From the NCBI GenBank assembly GCA_903828255.1, contig CAIKLQ010000454.1:1-45207 (forward strand): a stretch of 45,207 nt of DNA. The letters run 5' to 3'. This DNA comes from an uncultured Verrucomicrobiota bacterium. Its GTDB lineage: Bacteria; Verrucomicrobiota; Verrucomicrobiia; Limisphaerales; JADLHS01. The notes beneath the pieces were generated by a model, which had not been told where the DNA came from, ran no database searches, and saw only the letters and a program-made list of their open reading frames with translations. The stretch's first letter is position 1; every line of letters starts with the position of its first letter. This document shows, in pieces, positions 20,282 to 30,438 of this stretch. The position numbers were made by a program, and so were the translations under genes.

Positions 20282-21355
20282 ATGCTTCGGCGAAGCTCAA
20301 ACCCCATTCCGCCGCACAATGACCGCCACTGGTGGAAGCAAACGAAACCCAAGCCGCCCCGGCACTTCGGGCTTGGTTTATCGGTTGGCGCGATTTGTTT
20401 GATGACGGGGCTGCACCCCGACATCGCCAAGGCGCAGGGCCCGCTCGGCTTGCAACTTTACTCCGATCTTACCGTCACCGGCGCAGTCGGAACTGTCTGC
20501 GCGATCCAGGCCGCGACCAACGCGGCCGATACCAACAGTTGGATGACCGTGGATTTCGTCCAACTCACCGCCGCAAACTATTTGTGGACGGACGTCTCGA
20601 CGCCGGCTACCGGGAGGCGGTTCTACCGGACGGTGGCAACGGCGCCGACTAACCTCGTTTTCATTCCACCGGGCACCTTCCGAATGGGCAGTCCGCAGAC
20701 GGAACTAAACCGTGGCGGCAACGAGGGTCCGCAAATGACGGTGACGCTTAAGAGAGGTTTCTTCATGGGGAAATACTTGGTGACGCAAGGGGAGTATCAG
20801 GTGGTGGTTGGCCACAATCCGAGCGGATTCCTCGGCGACCTGAACCGCCCGGTCGAAAAGGTGAGTTGGAATGATTCGACCAACTATTGTGCTTTGCGCA
20901 CGCAGCAGGAGTTGGCCACCGGAAAGATTCCGCTGGGGAGCAAATACCGTCTGCCGACGGAAGCCGAGTGGGAATATGCCTGCCGGGCGGGAACCGCCGA
21001 CCGGCGCTTTTTTTACGGCGATGACCCGGGTTTCACGAATCTCGCGAACTATGCTTGGTACAGCGACAACAGCGACTTCACGACGCAGCCGGTGGGGCAG
21101 AAGCTGCCTAACCAATGGGGTTTGTATGACATGATCGGAAACGTTTGGGCGTGGGTTCAGGACTGGGATGGAGTCTATCCCGGTGGGTCGTTGACCGATC
21201 CGCAAGGACCTTCGTCGGGTTTCAGCCGCATGATGCGTGGCGGTTGCTGGAACGGGGTCCCGCAGATTTGCCGGTCGGCCATGCGCGAAGGGGCCCCCGC
21301 ATCGCTTGCACTAAGCAATTTTGGTCTGCGGGTGGTTCTCGCTCCGGGTTCATGA
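20282..21355 (+). CDS. Exported FGE-sulfatase/SUMF1-domain protein
   Basis: The formylglycine-generating-enzyme fold is clear: [80 protein letters not shown] and RMMRGGCWN.  True FGEs have two copper-binding Cys near the C-terminus (RGGS..C....C). Here the first is replaced ([12 protein letters not shown] keeps only the second position), so sulfatase activation is unlikely; no sulfatase is in the window. The start at 20282 places a hydrophobic signal ([18 protein letters not shown]) near the N-terminus; the ORF-track start at 20159 overlaps the upstream region of the divergent prepilin gene. The N-terminal part before the FGE domain ([20 protein letters not shown]) is a small beta domain. The role is unknown. 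Confidence 0.8.
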   Translation: MLRRSSNPIPPHNDRHWWKQTKPKPPRHFGLGLSVGAICLMTGLHPDIAKAQGPLGLQLYSDLTVTGAVGTVCAIQAATNAADTNSWMTVDFVQLTAANYLWTDVSTPATGRRFYRTVATAPTNLVFIPPGTFRMGSPQTELNRGGNEGPQMTVTLKRGFFMGKYLVTQGEYQVVVGHNPSGFLGDLNRPVEKVSWNDSTNYCALRTQQELATGKIPLGSKYRLPTEAEWEYACRAGTADRRFFYGDDPGFTNLANYAWYSDNSDFTTQPVGQKLPNQWGLYDMIGNVWAWVQDWDGVYPGGSLTDPQGPSSGFSRMMRGGCWNGVPQICRSAMREGAPASLALSNFGLRVVLAPGS

Positions 21356-21572
21356 GCCGTCTCGATCGCGAAAGTAATATGACATGTTGTTTCGGTGGAC
21401 CTCTTCTCGCAAAGGCCTGGCGACGCCCAGCATGGTGGTCGTTCTGTGAAGGGACAGGCTGGAAAGGTAATTCCACCATTGAGTCAGGCCTAGACATTCA
21501 TGTGCGGCTGGATCGGAAACATGCCTTGACGAGCGGCTACTGCGTGTCATTGTTGACTCACTTGGTCAACCA

Positions 21573-24500
21573 GTGCGCGAATTCATTCTGAAAACCATTT
21601 TGCGACGACACACCACCGCGACACACCACCGCGACATTGGGCGGATTGTTGGCGGGCTGTCTTTGATTTTTTCTGTTCTTGTTAATTCCCCGGCGCGAGC
21701 GCAATTGGCCGACAATCAAACCGCCGTTATGGAAACCGAGTTGCAGCCCGTTTCCCAGACCCTGCAAGCCGGCGAGAAAGACGCGGATTCCCAAGTGTGG
21801 CATCGCATTGACACTTTCCGGGATTCCAATGGCAACACGGTGATAAGAACGAATGTCGCCTACGTGGAATTGCAAACCGGAATGTTCTACCGCGAGGATG
21901 GAGAATGGAAAGTTTCCCGCGAAGTGATCGAGAGCTGTCCGGGCGGGGCCATCGCGCGTCAGGGCGGTCACAAAGTCATCTTTGCCGAGGATTTCCGCAG
22001 CGAGACAGTGGTTGATATGGAAACGACCGACGGAAAACGTCTGCAAAGCCGCGTGCTTGGATTGAGCTATGTGGATTCTGCAAGTGGCAAATCGGTTTTG
22101 CTGGCGGAAGCAACAAACTCCATTGGCCAGATCATCAATTCAAACCAGGTGCTGTATGCCGATGCTTTCAGCGGGGCAATAAAAGCCAGCATACGCTTCA
22201 CCTACACGAAAGCGGGGCTGGAGCAGGATGTCATTTTGGTCGAGCGCCCGCCCACGGCTGAAAGTTTCGGGTTGGTTTCCGAAACCACGACTTTGCGGGT
22301 GATGACTGAATTTCTTTCGCCGCCGCAGCCAATAGTCACAATCATCAAGTCTGGGGAGAAAGATGGCGAAGACGAGGATCAACTTTTGGATTTCGGCACG
22401 ATGCAAATGGGACAGGGAAAGGCATTCGCCGTTGGGTTGGAGGAGGCGAACCCGGATGAAGTTCCGATCAAGAAACAGTGGACCGTCATTGCCGGGCGCA
22501 CGATTCTGATTGAGCAGGTGGCTTTGGCCCGGATCGCGGATCAGTTGGAGGCTTTGCCCGCGAAGAAGCGGACGGCGTTTTTTTGGAACAAGCAAAAGAA
22601 GGCGGGGCAACAAACTGCGTCGTTGAAATTGAAGCTTCCCGCGCGCAAGCCGGCGAAGCCCGTGCAGCGGCAGATGCAGTTGGCGAAGCTCAGTGCTCCG
22701 TTGCGCGGGGTGGTTTTGGACTACTCGCTGCTTGCCAGTGCCCCCGATGTTACCCTCAAGGCGGACACGACGTACTACGTGAGCGGGTTGGTGAACCTGA
22801 GCGGGACTACGACGAACGAACGCGGCACTGTGGTGAAGTTCGACAACTCCAGCAGCGCAAAGATTTCCGTGGGGGGAAACGGACTGGTGTGCCAGACGGG
22901 GCCATATCGTCCAGCGGTGTTCACGAGCAAGTTTGACAGCAGCGTGGGGGAAACGGTGGCGACGGGCACGCCGGTCAATACGGGCGCGACCTATCTGGAA
23001 GTGACCGCTGGCACGAACGCCCTCAAGTATCTGCGCTTTCTATACGCGGGAACGGCTTTGGCCCAGAGCTATGTCCCACGCTCCATCTGGCATTCGCAAT
23101 TCCTCCTCTGTACTAACGCCATCAAAGACAATCCCCTGGCGTCCTCCGGTACCCAGGAGTTGCACAACGTGCTGCTGGCCCAATGTGCGGTCGGCGTCAA
23201 TGGCGTGAGTGGTACGGTTTCGGTGCAAGGCGAGCACGTGACCGCCGACCAGATCACCCAGTTTTGGATTGGCCCCGGCACGCCCGCCAACGCCCTCACC
23301 AATAGCGTACTCACGGCGATTGGGAACATGGGAGCGACGACCACCTACAATCACACCGAACCCCCGCTCGCCGGTACCGGCGTTTACCACGCTCCTGTCG
23401 GCGCGGGCAACTATTACCTGGCAGACGGGAGCATTTATCGCAGTGCCGGCACGCCCACGATCAACCCTGCGCTGCTCGTTGATCTCAAACAGAAAACCAC
23501 GTACCCGCCCGTGGTGCGGTCGGCCCATTTCACCAGTGACACAATTCTCAATCCGAGCAGTTCCCTTGTCCTGCGGGACAACAGTTGTTCTCCGGATCGT
23601 GGCTACCACTATGATGCCTTGGATTATTGCTGGACCGGGTTGAATCTCAACAACGCCACGCTCACGCTCGCGGACGGGGTGGCGGTCGGGTTTTACGGGC
23701 AATACGGGACGATTCTGCAAACCGGCTCCAGAATAATCAGCCAAGGCGCGCCGCAAAGGCACATTCAATTGGCACGGCACTCCTCGGTGCAGGAGCAGCC
23801 TTCTTCTGCGTGGGCAACCAGCTTTGCTTCGATGGCGCTGCTGCAGGGGAGTTGTGTCTTGGCTCAGTTCAACTTTACCGACGTTTCATTTCTGGCCGCG
23901 ACCTACTCCAAGCGATACTTCCTTTGGCAGACATCTTCTGCCGGGGCAAACCAGTGGTTCATGAAAGATTGCCAGTTGCGCGCCGCCTATCTGGTCCTCG
24001 CCGACCGCGCCTACGGCAATCCAACCATCGGATTCACCAACAACATTTTCGAGCGCTGCAAGGTTGAACTGTCCCGCTACTATTACGACTTCTCGCTTTC
24101 GCTCGTGAACAATTTATTCGCAGGCGGATCATTTAACGCCGCTGGTGCCAGCACCGGCTATTACTATTACTGGACCCTGGCCAACAACCTGTTTGACCGG
24201 GTGACGCTGACGTGGAGCGTGAATCCGCCAACACACACGCAAAACAACGCCTACTATCAGACGACCGCGTTACCCCCGATTCCCGGCCCATCCTACACAT
24301 TGAGCACGGTTGATTATCAAGCCGGCCCGCTGGGGGGCTATTACTACCCGAACCAATTGCTCACCAGCGGCGACTTGTTCACGCTGATTGACGCTGGCAA
24401 CGGGACCCCTGCGAGTCTCGGCCTGAACACTTATACCGTCCGGGCAGACCAGTTGCCGGACAACACCGACCCGGTGGACGTCGGGTTCCACTATTTTCCA

Positions 24501-26573
24501 TGCTCTATGCCGACTGCCTCTCCCCCCTCCGTGCAAACCTGCCGCAATTCTCCGGTGAGTATCGCTCTCGACGGAACAGACCCGAATGGTTTCTCCGTGT
24601 ATTTCTACGTTGTAGCGGGTCCGTCTCATGGAGTTTTGACCAGTTGCGGCCAGTACCGGACCTACACCCCAACCGCCGGCTATGTGGGTCCCGACAGTTT
24701 TACCTACATCGTGAGTGATGGCTATCTGAGTTCGGCTCCTGCCACGGTTTCCATCACTATTGCGTCAGCGCCGGACATCACGGTACAGCCAGTCAGTGTC
24801 ACCGTATGCGCCGGAGGCACCGCGACGTTCATGGTGACCGTCTCCGGATCCGGGCTAACCTACCGGTGGAGGAAGAATGGAGTGCGTCTTAATGACGATT
24901 CTCATGTTTCAGGTGCCAGCACCTCTCAGCTTACTATCAACTCAGTCGCATTTCCCGATGTCGGGTCATACGACGTCGTTGTGAGTGCTTGTGTGGGTTG
25001 TTGCACTACGATTTCTTCGCCAGCCACGCTGACGCTGGGTAACGCGACCATCATTGGCCAGACCCTTCAGCCGACCGTTACACCAGGCGCGGTCGGAAAA
25101 TTCTCCGTGACCGTGAGCGGCGGCGGCCCGAGTCTGGCCTACCAATGGCGGGAGAGCATCAACGGGGGCGCTTTTCAGAATGTGGCGGGGGCCACCTCCC
25201 GAGTTTACACCAGCCCTCAGGGGTCGCTGGGAACGGTCGCCCTGTATCATGTGGTCGTCACCGGTTCTTGTGGGCCACCGATGACGTCTCACGATGCGCC
25301 TCTGAACGTGCTGCCGTCCATCCCGGAAGGCACAGCGAAGTGGAGCCACAGTATGCAACCACAGGTCAGTCCGGAGATTGAGACCTACGTTGACTCTTCG
25401 CCCGCCATCGCGACTGATGGCACGATCTACGCGCAATCCACACATCGTAACTCCGCCTCTCAATACAACCGAGATGATCGAACAAGACTCCGATCGCTTA
25501 ATCCCGATGGAACGGAGAACTGGTTTTTTGAGATGGGGCCAGCCCAATTTGAAATAACAGCCTCTCCCGCGATTGCACCGGACGGAACCGTTTATGCTTC
25601 CTGCTTCAATCGTCTTTTTGCCGTTAACCCGAACGGTACGCAGAAATGGGTTTGCGACTTCGGCACTGCTGTTTCCGGTGAAGGTGGTGCATTTTCACCG
25701 GCAATCGCAGCCGATGGCACCATTTACATCACTTTGGATGACAGCGATGCAAACGACACAGGAGTTCTGTTTGCAATTGACCCAAACGATGGCCATGTGA
25801 AGTGGATGCTTCCCGTCGGACCTGGCATTGACATCGAATCCTCACCGGCGGTTGCGTCTGATGGGACGGTGTACTTCCTTGATGAGGGTATTCAACAGCT
25901 ACCACAACTACATGCCGCCTCCCCAGACGGTCAACCAAAGTGGAGCATCGCAGTTCCCATTCTGCCACTCCCATCAGCGCCGAGTATAGAGCCAGGGTCG
26001 TCACCAGCGGTGGATATTGACGGGACCGTTTATGTGGGCAACGTCGCGGTGACACCCCCGGCGACCGTTGGCGGTCAGCCCATTTTGAAGTGGCCCACCA
26101 TCGCCTCCCCCTCCCCCATAGCCACAGTTTGGGCGTCATCACCGTCCATTGGTCCTGTGCAGAATCCTGTCGCGCCCAACGGGGTGGTCTATGTGGTGGA
26201 CGGAGAGACCCCCTGCAACCTTTTTGCTCTCGACCGTATTGATGGTCACGAGTTGTGGCATTTCACAGCGCAGAACCCGGGAGGGGAGGCGACGTATTCG
26301 TCGCCCGCAGTTGGAGCTAACGGTACCGTCTATTTCGGTGCCAGCGACTCCAAACTATATGCCGTCGTTCCGCCGGCTACCGGCAACACCGCGCTCTGGA
26401 CACTGACAACGCTTGGGCCGATCCTTTCCTCGCCGGCAATCGACGGAGCAAACAACACGGTGTATGCTGGGTCTCAAGACGGGAATGTGTATGCTGTGGT
26501 GGAACACAATACCTTGGGTCCAACCGCATGGCCTATGTTTCGCAAAAATCTAAAGCACACTGCGAGTTACTAA
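21573..26573 (+). CDS. Giant secreted protein with Ig-like domains and C-terminal PQQ-type propeller
   Basis: A 1666-residue protein from a GTG codon, with a signal peptide (GGLSLIFSVLVNSPARAQ). Residues up to about 370 form an uncharacterised domain rich in Glu and Gln. Residues about 400-960 have repeated short beta strands with Asn-rich turns (FTNNIFERCKVELS, LVNNLFAGGSF, LANNLFDRVTLTW), suggestive of a right-handed beta-helix. A cadherin-like Big_9 segment (GPDSFTYIVSDGYLSSAPATVSI) and two Ig-like domains with paired Cys follow. The last 400 residues contain about seven repeats of SSPAIA.DGTIY / SSPAVGANGTVYFG typical of a PQQ-like beta-propeller. No catalytic motif is seen. Function is unknown; binding of polysaccharide or another surface partner is possible. 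Confidence 0.75.
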   Translation: MREFILKTILRRHTTATHHRDIGRIVGGLSLIFSVLVNSPARAQLADNQTAVMETELQPVSQTLQAGEKDADSQVWHRIDTFRDSNGNTVIRTNVAYVELQTGMFYREDGEWKVSREVIESCPGGAIARQGGHKVIFAEDFRSETVVDMETTDGKRLQSRVLGLSYVDSASGKSVLLAEATNSIGQIINSNQVLYADAFSGAIKASIRFTYTKAGLEQDVILVERPPTAESFGLVSETTTLRVMTEFLSPPQPIVTIIKSGEKDGEDEDQLLDFGTMQMGQGKAFAVGLEEANPDEVPIKKQWTVIAGRTILIEQVALARIADQLEALPAKKRTAFFWNKQKKAGQQTASLKLKLPARKPAKPVQRQMQLAKLSAPLRGVVLDYSLLASAPDVTLKADTTYYVSGLVNLSGTTTNERGTVVKFDNSSSAKISVGGNGLVCQTGPYRPAVFTSKFDSSVGETVATGTPVNTGATYLEVTAGTNALKYLRFLYAGTALAQSYVPRSIWHSQFLLCTNAIKDNPLASSGTQELHNVLLAQCAVGVNGVSGTVSVQGEHVTADQITQFWIGPGTPANALTNSVLTAIGNMGATTTYNHTEPPLAGTGVYHAPVGAGNYYLADGSIYRSAGTPTINPALLVDLKQKTTYPPVVRSAHFTSDTILNPSSSLVLRDNSCSPDRGYHYDALDYCWTGLNLNNATLTLADGVAVGFYGQYGTILQTGSRIISQGAPQRHIQLARHSSVQEQPSSAWATSFASMALLQGSCVLAQFNFTDVSFLAATYSKRYFLWQTSSAGANQWFMKDCQLRAAYLVLADRAYGNPTIGFTNNIFERCKVELSRYYYDFSLSLVNNLFAGGSFNAAGASTGYYYYWTLANNLFDRVTLTWSVNPPTHTQNNAYYQTTALPPIPGPSYTLSTVDYQAGPLGGYYYPNQLLTSGDLFTLIDAGNGTPASLGLNTYTVRADQLPDNTDPVDVGFHYFPCSMPTASPPSVQTCRNSPVSIALDGTDPNGFSVYFYVVAGPSHGVLTSCGQYRTYTPTAGYVGPDSFTYIVSDGYLSSAPATVSITIASAPDITVQPVSVTVCAGGTATFMVTVSGSGLTYRWRKNGVRLNDDSHVSGASTSQLTINSVAFPDVGSYDVVVSACVGCCTTISSPATLTLGNATIIGQTLQPTVTPGAVGKFSVTVSGGGPSLAYQWRESINGGAFQNVAGATSRVYTSPQGSLGTVALYHVVVTGSCGPPMTSHDAPLNVLPSIPEGTAKWSHSMQPQVSPEIETYVDSSPAIATDGTIYAQSTHRNSASQYNRDDRTRLRSLNPDGTENWFFEMGPAQFEITASPAIAPDGTVYASCFNRLFAVNPNGTQKWVCDFGTAVSGEGGAFSPAIAADGTIYITLDDSDANDTGVLFAIDPNDGHVKWMLPVGPGIDIESSPAVASDGTVYFLDEGIQQLPQLHAASPDGQPKWSIAVPILPLPSAPSIEPGSSPAVDIDGTVYVGNVAVTPPATVGGQPILKWPTIASPSPIATVWASSPSIGPVQNPVAPNGVVYVVDGETPCNLFALDRIDGHELWHFTAQNPGGEATYSSPAVGANGTVYFGASDSKLYAVVPPATGNTALWTLTTLGPILSSPAIDGANNTVYAGSQDGNVYAVVEHNTLGPTAWPMFRKNLKHTASY

Positions 26574-26579
26574 CTTTCC

Positions 26580-27746
26580 ATGAAAAGCAGATTACCAATC
26601 CTGACGATTATTGTCTGTTGTTCGTTGCTAATTGTGGCCAACTCAGTGGTAGGCCAACACTGGACGGCGACTACCAACACATTTCGTGAAAATATGCACG
26701 TCGCCTCTTCTGCCGATGGACTCAAGCTAGTGGCGGGAGGCAGCGGCATACCCATCCACACTTCAACGAATGGAGGCGTCTCGTGGGCTTCAAATTATGC
26801 GACCACTTCGGGTTCACTATGGATGTCCTTCGCGTCCTCGGCGGACGGCAACAAATTGGTGGCAGCGGACTACCTCGGACGGATTTATACATCTACCAAT
26901 GCGGGGGCAGTATGGATTTCGAATAATCTACCCAATTTGACTTGGAGATCCGTCGCGTCTTCGGCTGATGGAAACAAATTGGCGGCGGTGGACGACCTCT
27001 ATGGCTCTGGGAGGATTTACACTTCCACCAACGCAGGCGGAACGTGGATTTCAAACAATGTGCCCAATAAGCAATGGCGGGCCGTCGCGTCTTCGGCGGA
27101 TGGCAACAAATTGGTGGCAGCGGAGAATTTCATTTACACTTCCACCAACGCAGGGGGCGCTTGGATATCAAACAGTGCGCCCCAAGCCGATTGGGTTTCC
27201 GTGGCGTCATCGGCAGATGGGAACAGATTGGTTGCGGCAAGCAACAATGGGGGATGGATTTACACTTCGACGAATGCTGGAGTTTCGTGGATTTCAAACA
27301 ATGTGCCCGCGTTCCTTTGGGTATCTGTCGCGTCCTCAGCGGACGGAAGCAAGTTCGTGGCAGCAGACAACGGGCCTGGACTGATCAGCACCTCAACCAA
27401 TGGAGGTGCAACCTGGGTCATAACTGACGCACCCTTCTTAAACTGGTTTTCTGTTGCGTCCTCGGCGGACGGGAACAGATTGGCAGCGGGTGGCATGCGC
27501 GCGGTTTATGTCCTCAAGACCACACCCACGCCGTCGGTGAGCATCACTTCTTCGACAAGCAATGTGGTCGTTTCCTGGCTCATCCCCTCGCTGCCTTTCA
27601 CCTTGCAACTAAACTCCGATTTGATGACGACGAATTGGACCGACGTCACCAACCCGCCCGTGCTCAACCTCAGGAATCTGTACAACGAGGTCACGCTGCC
27701 GTTGTCTTCCAGCAACACCTTCTATCGGCTAAAAAGCAGTCCTTGA
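26580..27746 (+). CDS. Secreted seven-blade BNR/sialidase-like beta-propeller
   Basis: It starts 7 bp after the giant protein, with a signal peptide (MKSRLPILTIIVCCSLLIVANSVVGQ). Seven near-identical blades of about 40-45 residues follow, each with W.SVASSADGNKLVAA and IYTSTNAG..WISN, the latter being an Asp-box/BNR relative. The repeats are similar at the DNA level as well, suggesting recent internal duplication. The C-terminus (FTLQLNSDLMTTNWTDVTNPPV...TFYRLKSSP) is the shared C-terminal module seen in four other secreted proteins. A sialidase active site (the Arg triad) is not evident, so this is more likely a binding propeller than a hydrolase. Confidence 0.8.
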   Translation: MKSRLPILTIIVCCSLLIVANSVVGQHWTATTNTFRENMHVASSADGLKLVAGGSGIPIHTSTNGGVSWASNYATTSGSLWMSFASSADGNKLVAADYLGRIYTSTNAGAVWISNNLPNLTWRSVASSADGNKLAAVDDLYGSGRIYTSTNAGGTWISNNVPNKQWRAVASSADGNKLVAAENFIYTSTNAGGAWISNSAPQADWVSVASSADGNRLVAASNNGGWIYTSTNAGVSWISNNVPAFLWVSVASSADGSKFVAADNGPGLISTSTNGGATWVITDAPFLNWFSVASSADGNRLAAGGMRAVYVLKTTPTPSVSITSSTSNVVVSWLIPSLPFTLQLNSDLMTTNWTDVTNPPVLNLRNLYNEVTLPLSSSNTFYRLKSSP

Positions 27747-27777
27747 AGGTCGCCGCGACGTCGCGCCCTCCGTTAAG

Positions 27778-30156
27778 TTGAACATTGAAGTTCAACATTG
27801 TCGCGGCAATCGTGATCAAGTTACAGTCGCAACCTTGAAACGCCGGACCCATAACCCGAAACCCAAGCGCCAGGGGGAAGCCAAGCTCCGGGAAACCGCT
27901 CGGCCTTCGCTGAAACAAATCACTCCGGGCAAGAAGTGGCTTTTCCGTGTGGCCGCAGTGGTGCTTTTGCTGGTGGTGCCGCTTGTGGCGCTGGCGATTT
28001 TGGAAGCGGCCTTGCGAGTCGGTGGTTATGGCTACGCCACCGGGTTCTTCAAGCCGATGCGGATCGGCGGCCAGGAAATGCTCGTGGAAAACGACAGTTT
28101 TGGTTTCCGTTTTTTCCCGAGCGCGATTGCGCGGATGCCCGCGGCGCTGCGGATGCCCGCAAGAAAGCCGGCCGGCACTTATCGCATTTTTATCCTCGGT
28201 GAGTCGGCCGCCATGGGCGATCCGGAGCCGGCTTTCGGTGCGGGTCGTTATCTGGAGGTCTTGCTGCGCGAACGATTTCCAAAAGCAAAATTCGAAGTGG
28301 TCAATGTCGCGATGACGGCCATCAACTCGCACGCGATTGTGCCCATCGCCCGCGATTGTGCCCGGCGCGAAGGCGATTTGTGGATCGTGTACCTGGGCAA
28401 CAACGAGATGATCGGGCCCTTTGGCGTGGCGACGGCTGCCGGGCCGCAATCGCCGCCGCCCTGGCAGTTTGTGCGCTTGAACCTCGCCCTTCAGCGGACC
28501 CGAGTGGGGCAACTGCTGATGGCTGCCGCCCGGAAACTCAGCGGCAAGAGTTCGCGTCCGGAGTCGTGGAAAGGGATGCAGATGTTCGGCGGCAATCTGG
28601 TTGGCCCCGACGACATTCGCCGCCGCGCGGTCTATCGCAATTTCGAGCGAAACCTGCGGGACATTCTCCACGCCGGGCTTGATTCCGGAGCGCACGTTTT
28701 GCTGAGCACCGTCGCGGTGAACCTGAAGGACTGCCCGCCGTTCGGGTCGCAAATCAGCAGCGCGCTTTCGGTCGGCGACCGTGCGCGAGTGGAGCAGTTG
28801 CTGGCGGAAGGCAATGCGCTGGCCGCGCAAACCAATTGCGGAGAAGCCTTGCAACGCTACGAGCAGGCGGCCCGGTTCAACCCACGATCAGCCGATCTGG
28901 AATTTCGCTGGGGGAACTGCCTGCTGCAATTGACCAACCAGGCCGCCGCCGGACCGCATTTCCAGCGGGCTTGCGACTTGGACTGCTTGACGTTCCGGGC
29001 TGACACGCGCATCAACGCGCTCATCGGTGCCGCCGCCCGTGAGTTAGCTTCTCCCCAACTCACCTTGTTTGATGCCAGGGCCGCGCTGGGAACGGACATC
29101 GCCGGCGATATTATTCCAGGCCAGGAATATTTTTATGAACACGTGCATTTCAATTTCGATGGCAACTATCGCCTGGCCCGGAGGTGGGCGGAAGCGGTCG
29201 GCCGCCTTCTGCCGAGCGGCATAACGAATGTCGCCAGTCCGGACTGGGCGGGTCAGGAGGTTTGTGAGCGAGGGCTTGGGCTGACGGACTGGGATCGCGG
29301 CAACGTGCTCAAGGAAGTTCGCGGCCGATTCCAACAGCCACCGTTGAGCAGCCAGGCAAACAACCCGCAGCGGCTGCGGACGCTGACGGCGTGGCAGGCT
29401 GAGTTGCAGCGGCGCAGGGAAACCACCAATGCCACCGCGACGGCCCGCGAGGTTTATCTCACCACGTTGAAAAGTTCGCCGGACGATTACTATCTCCACG
29501 AAAACTTTGGGAATTTCCTTTGGGACACGGGCGAAATCACCCCGGCCGTTGAGCAATGGCAAAAGGTGCGCGACCTCATTCCGCAGGACCACGCGGCCTA
29601 CTTCGAGTTGGGGCGTTTGGCCGGGGTGCAGGGCAACTTTGCCGAGGCGAAAGCCTTGCTCGGCCAGGCACTGGCCATGCGGCCCAGTTTCGCGCCGGGC
29701 TGGTTCGAGTTGGGCAAAGTCCACGCCGCCGAGGCAAAATACGAACTGGCGGTTCAGGCGTATGACCGGGCTTTGGTTTATCAGCCGCAGGATTCAAAGG
29801 GTTGGTTTCACAGTGGCGTGGCGTTGGCGTTGCTGGGCCGGCGGGCCGACGCCATCATCCGCTACCAGCAGGCGCTCCGGTTCGATCCCGACGATTGGAA
29901 ATCTCATTTCGAACTGGGCAGTCTCTTGGGTCAGGAAGGAAAAATGGCTGAGGCGAAGGCGGAATCGGAGGCCGCCATCCGCCTGAATCCCAGCTTCCCG
30001 GCGGCTCACTTGAACTTGGGGATGGCGTTGGTACAACTGGGCCAGTTTGACGAAGCGGAGCAGCAGTTCGCCGAAACGCTGCGCCTGGACCCGACCAACT
30101 CCCGCGCGCCCGATTACCTGGCTCAGACCAAAGCTTTGAAAAGGAACAAACCGTGA
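27778..30156 (+). CDS. Membrane-anchored SGNH-like hydrolase with C-terminal TPR repeats
   Basis: The N-terminus is basic (KRRTHNPKPKRQGEAK) and followed by one transmembrane helix (FRVAAVVLLLVVPLVALAILEAAL). The SGNH-type hydrolase region shows GESAAMGDPEP (block I Ser), IVYLGNNEMIGPFG (block III Asn) and HVHFNFDGNYRLA (block V His). SGNH enzymes act as esterases or acyl-group transferases on carbohydrates. TPR repeats fill residues about 520-790 (AAYFELGRLAGVQGNFAEAKALLGQALAMRP and others). The substrate is unknown; de-esterification of glycans is possible. The listed start is TTG; another TTG is at 27835, and no ATG occurs before the helix. A 20-bp inverted repeat (gttgaac..gttcaac, 27777-27796) overlaps the first TTG, which makes 27835 a serious alternative. 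Confidence 0.75.
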   Translation: MNIEVQHCRGNRDQVTVATLKRRTHNPKPKRQGEAKLRETARPSLKQITPGKKWLFRVAAVVLLLVVPLVALAILEAALRVGGYGYATGFFKPMRIGGQEMLVENDSFGFRFFPSAIARMPAALRMPARKPAGTYRIFILGESAAMGDPEPAFGAGRYLEVLLRERFPKAKFEVVNVAMTAINSHAIVPIARDCARREGDLWIVYLGNNEMIGPFGVATAAGPQSPPPWQFVRLNLALQRTRVGQLLMAAARKLSGKSSRPESWKGMQMFGGNLVGPDDIRRRAVYRNFERNLRDILHAGLDSGAHVLLSTVAVNLKDCPPFGSQISSALSVGDRARVEQLLAEGNALAAQTNCGEALQRYEQAARFNPRSADLEFRWGNCLLQLTNQAAAGPHFQRACDLDCLTFRADTRINALIGAAARELASPQLTLFDARAALGTDIAGDIIPGQEYFYEHVHFNFDGNYRLARRWAEAVGRLLPSGITNVASPDWAGQEVCERGLGLTDWDRGNVLKEVRGRFQQPPLSSQANNPQRLRTLTAWQAELQRRRETTNATATAREVYLTTLKSSPDDYYLHENFGNFLWDTGEITPAVEQWQKVRDLIPQDHAAYFELGRLAGVQGNFAEAKALLGQALAMRPSFAPGWFELGKVHAAEAKYELAVQAYDRALVYQPQDSKGWFHSGVALALLGRRADAIIRYQQALRFDPDDWKSHFELGSLLGQEGKMAEAKAESEAAIRLNPSFPAAHLNLGMALVQLGQFDEAEQQFAETLRLDPTNSRAPDYLAQTKALKRNKP

Positions 30157-30438
30157 GCGCGCTAAAACAACTGGCCGTTTGAGTTGCTTTAACCCGATTT
30201 CCGCAACGGAAGTCGGTTCCCTTCTGGCCGATGCACCGCCTCACTGGCGGCGGCGGAGTGCGCCCGGCCTCGGGCGCAGCAAGCCACCCACGCTTGCCGG
30301 TTTGGCGATGCCGCGGGCGCACCTCCGTCCCACGTTGCGGTGGCCGCGGACGGCCACATTCTGGGCCGCACTCGCTATTGCTCACAACCGCGCAACAACC
30401 TGCGGCCCCAAAAAAGTTCTCCATTTTTCAAAAACCTA
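30157..30438. other. Intergenic region before the CBM-protein promoter
   Basis: About 280 bases follow the SGNH gene with no convincing gene. The first part is GC-rich with short palindromes (for example ggccgcggacggccac), and the last part becomes A-rich. Short ORFs here on both strands have no domain or leader. I see no strong terminator. Confidence 0.4.

Noticed and set aside
26640-27510. CRISPR-like or tandem non-coding repeat
   Set aside because: The regular DNA repeats are codon-aligned propeller blades in a signal-peptide protein.
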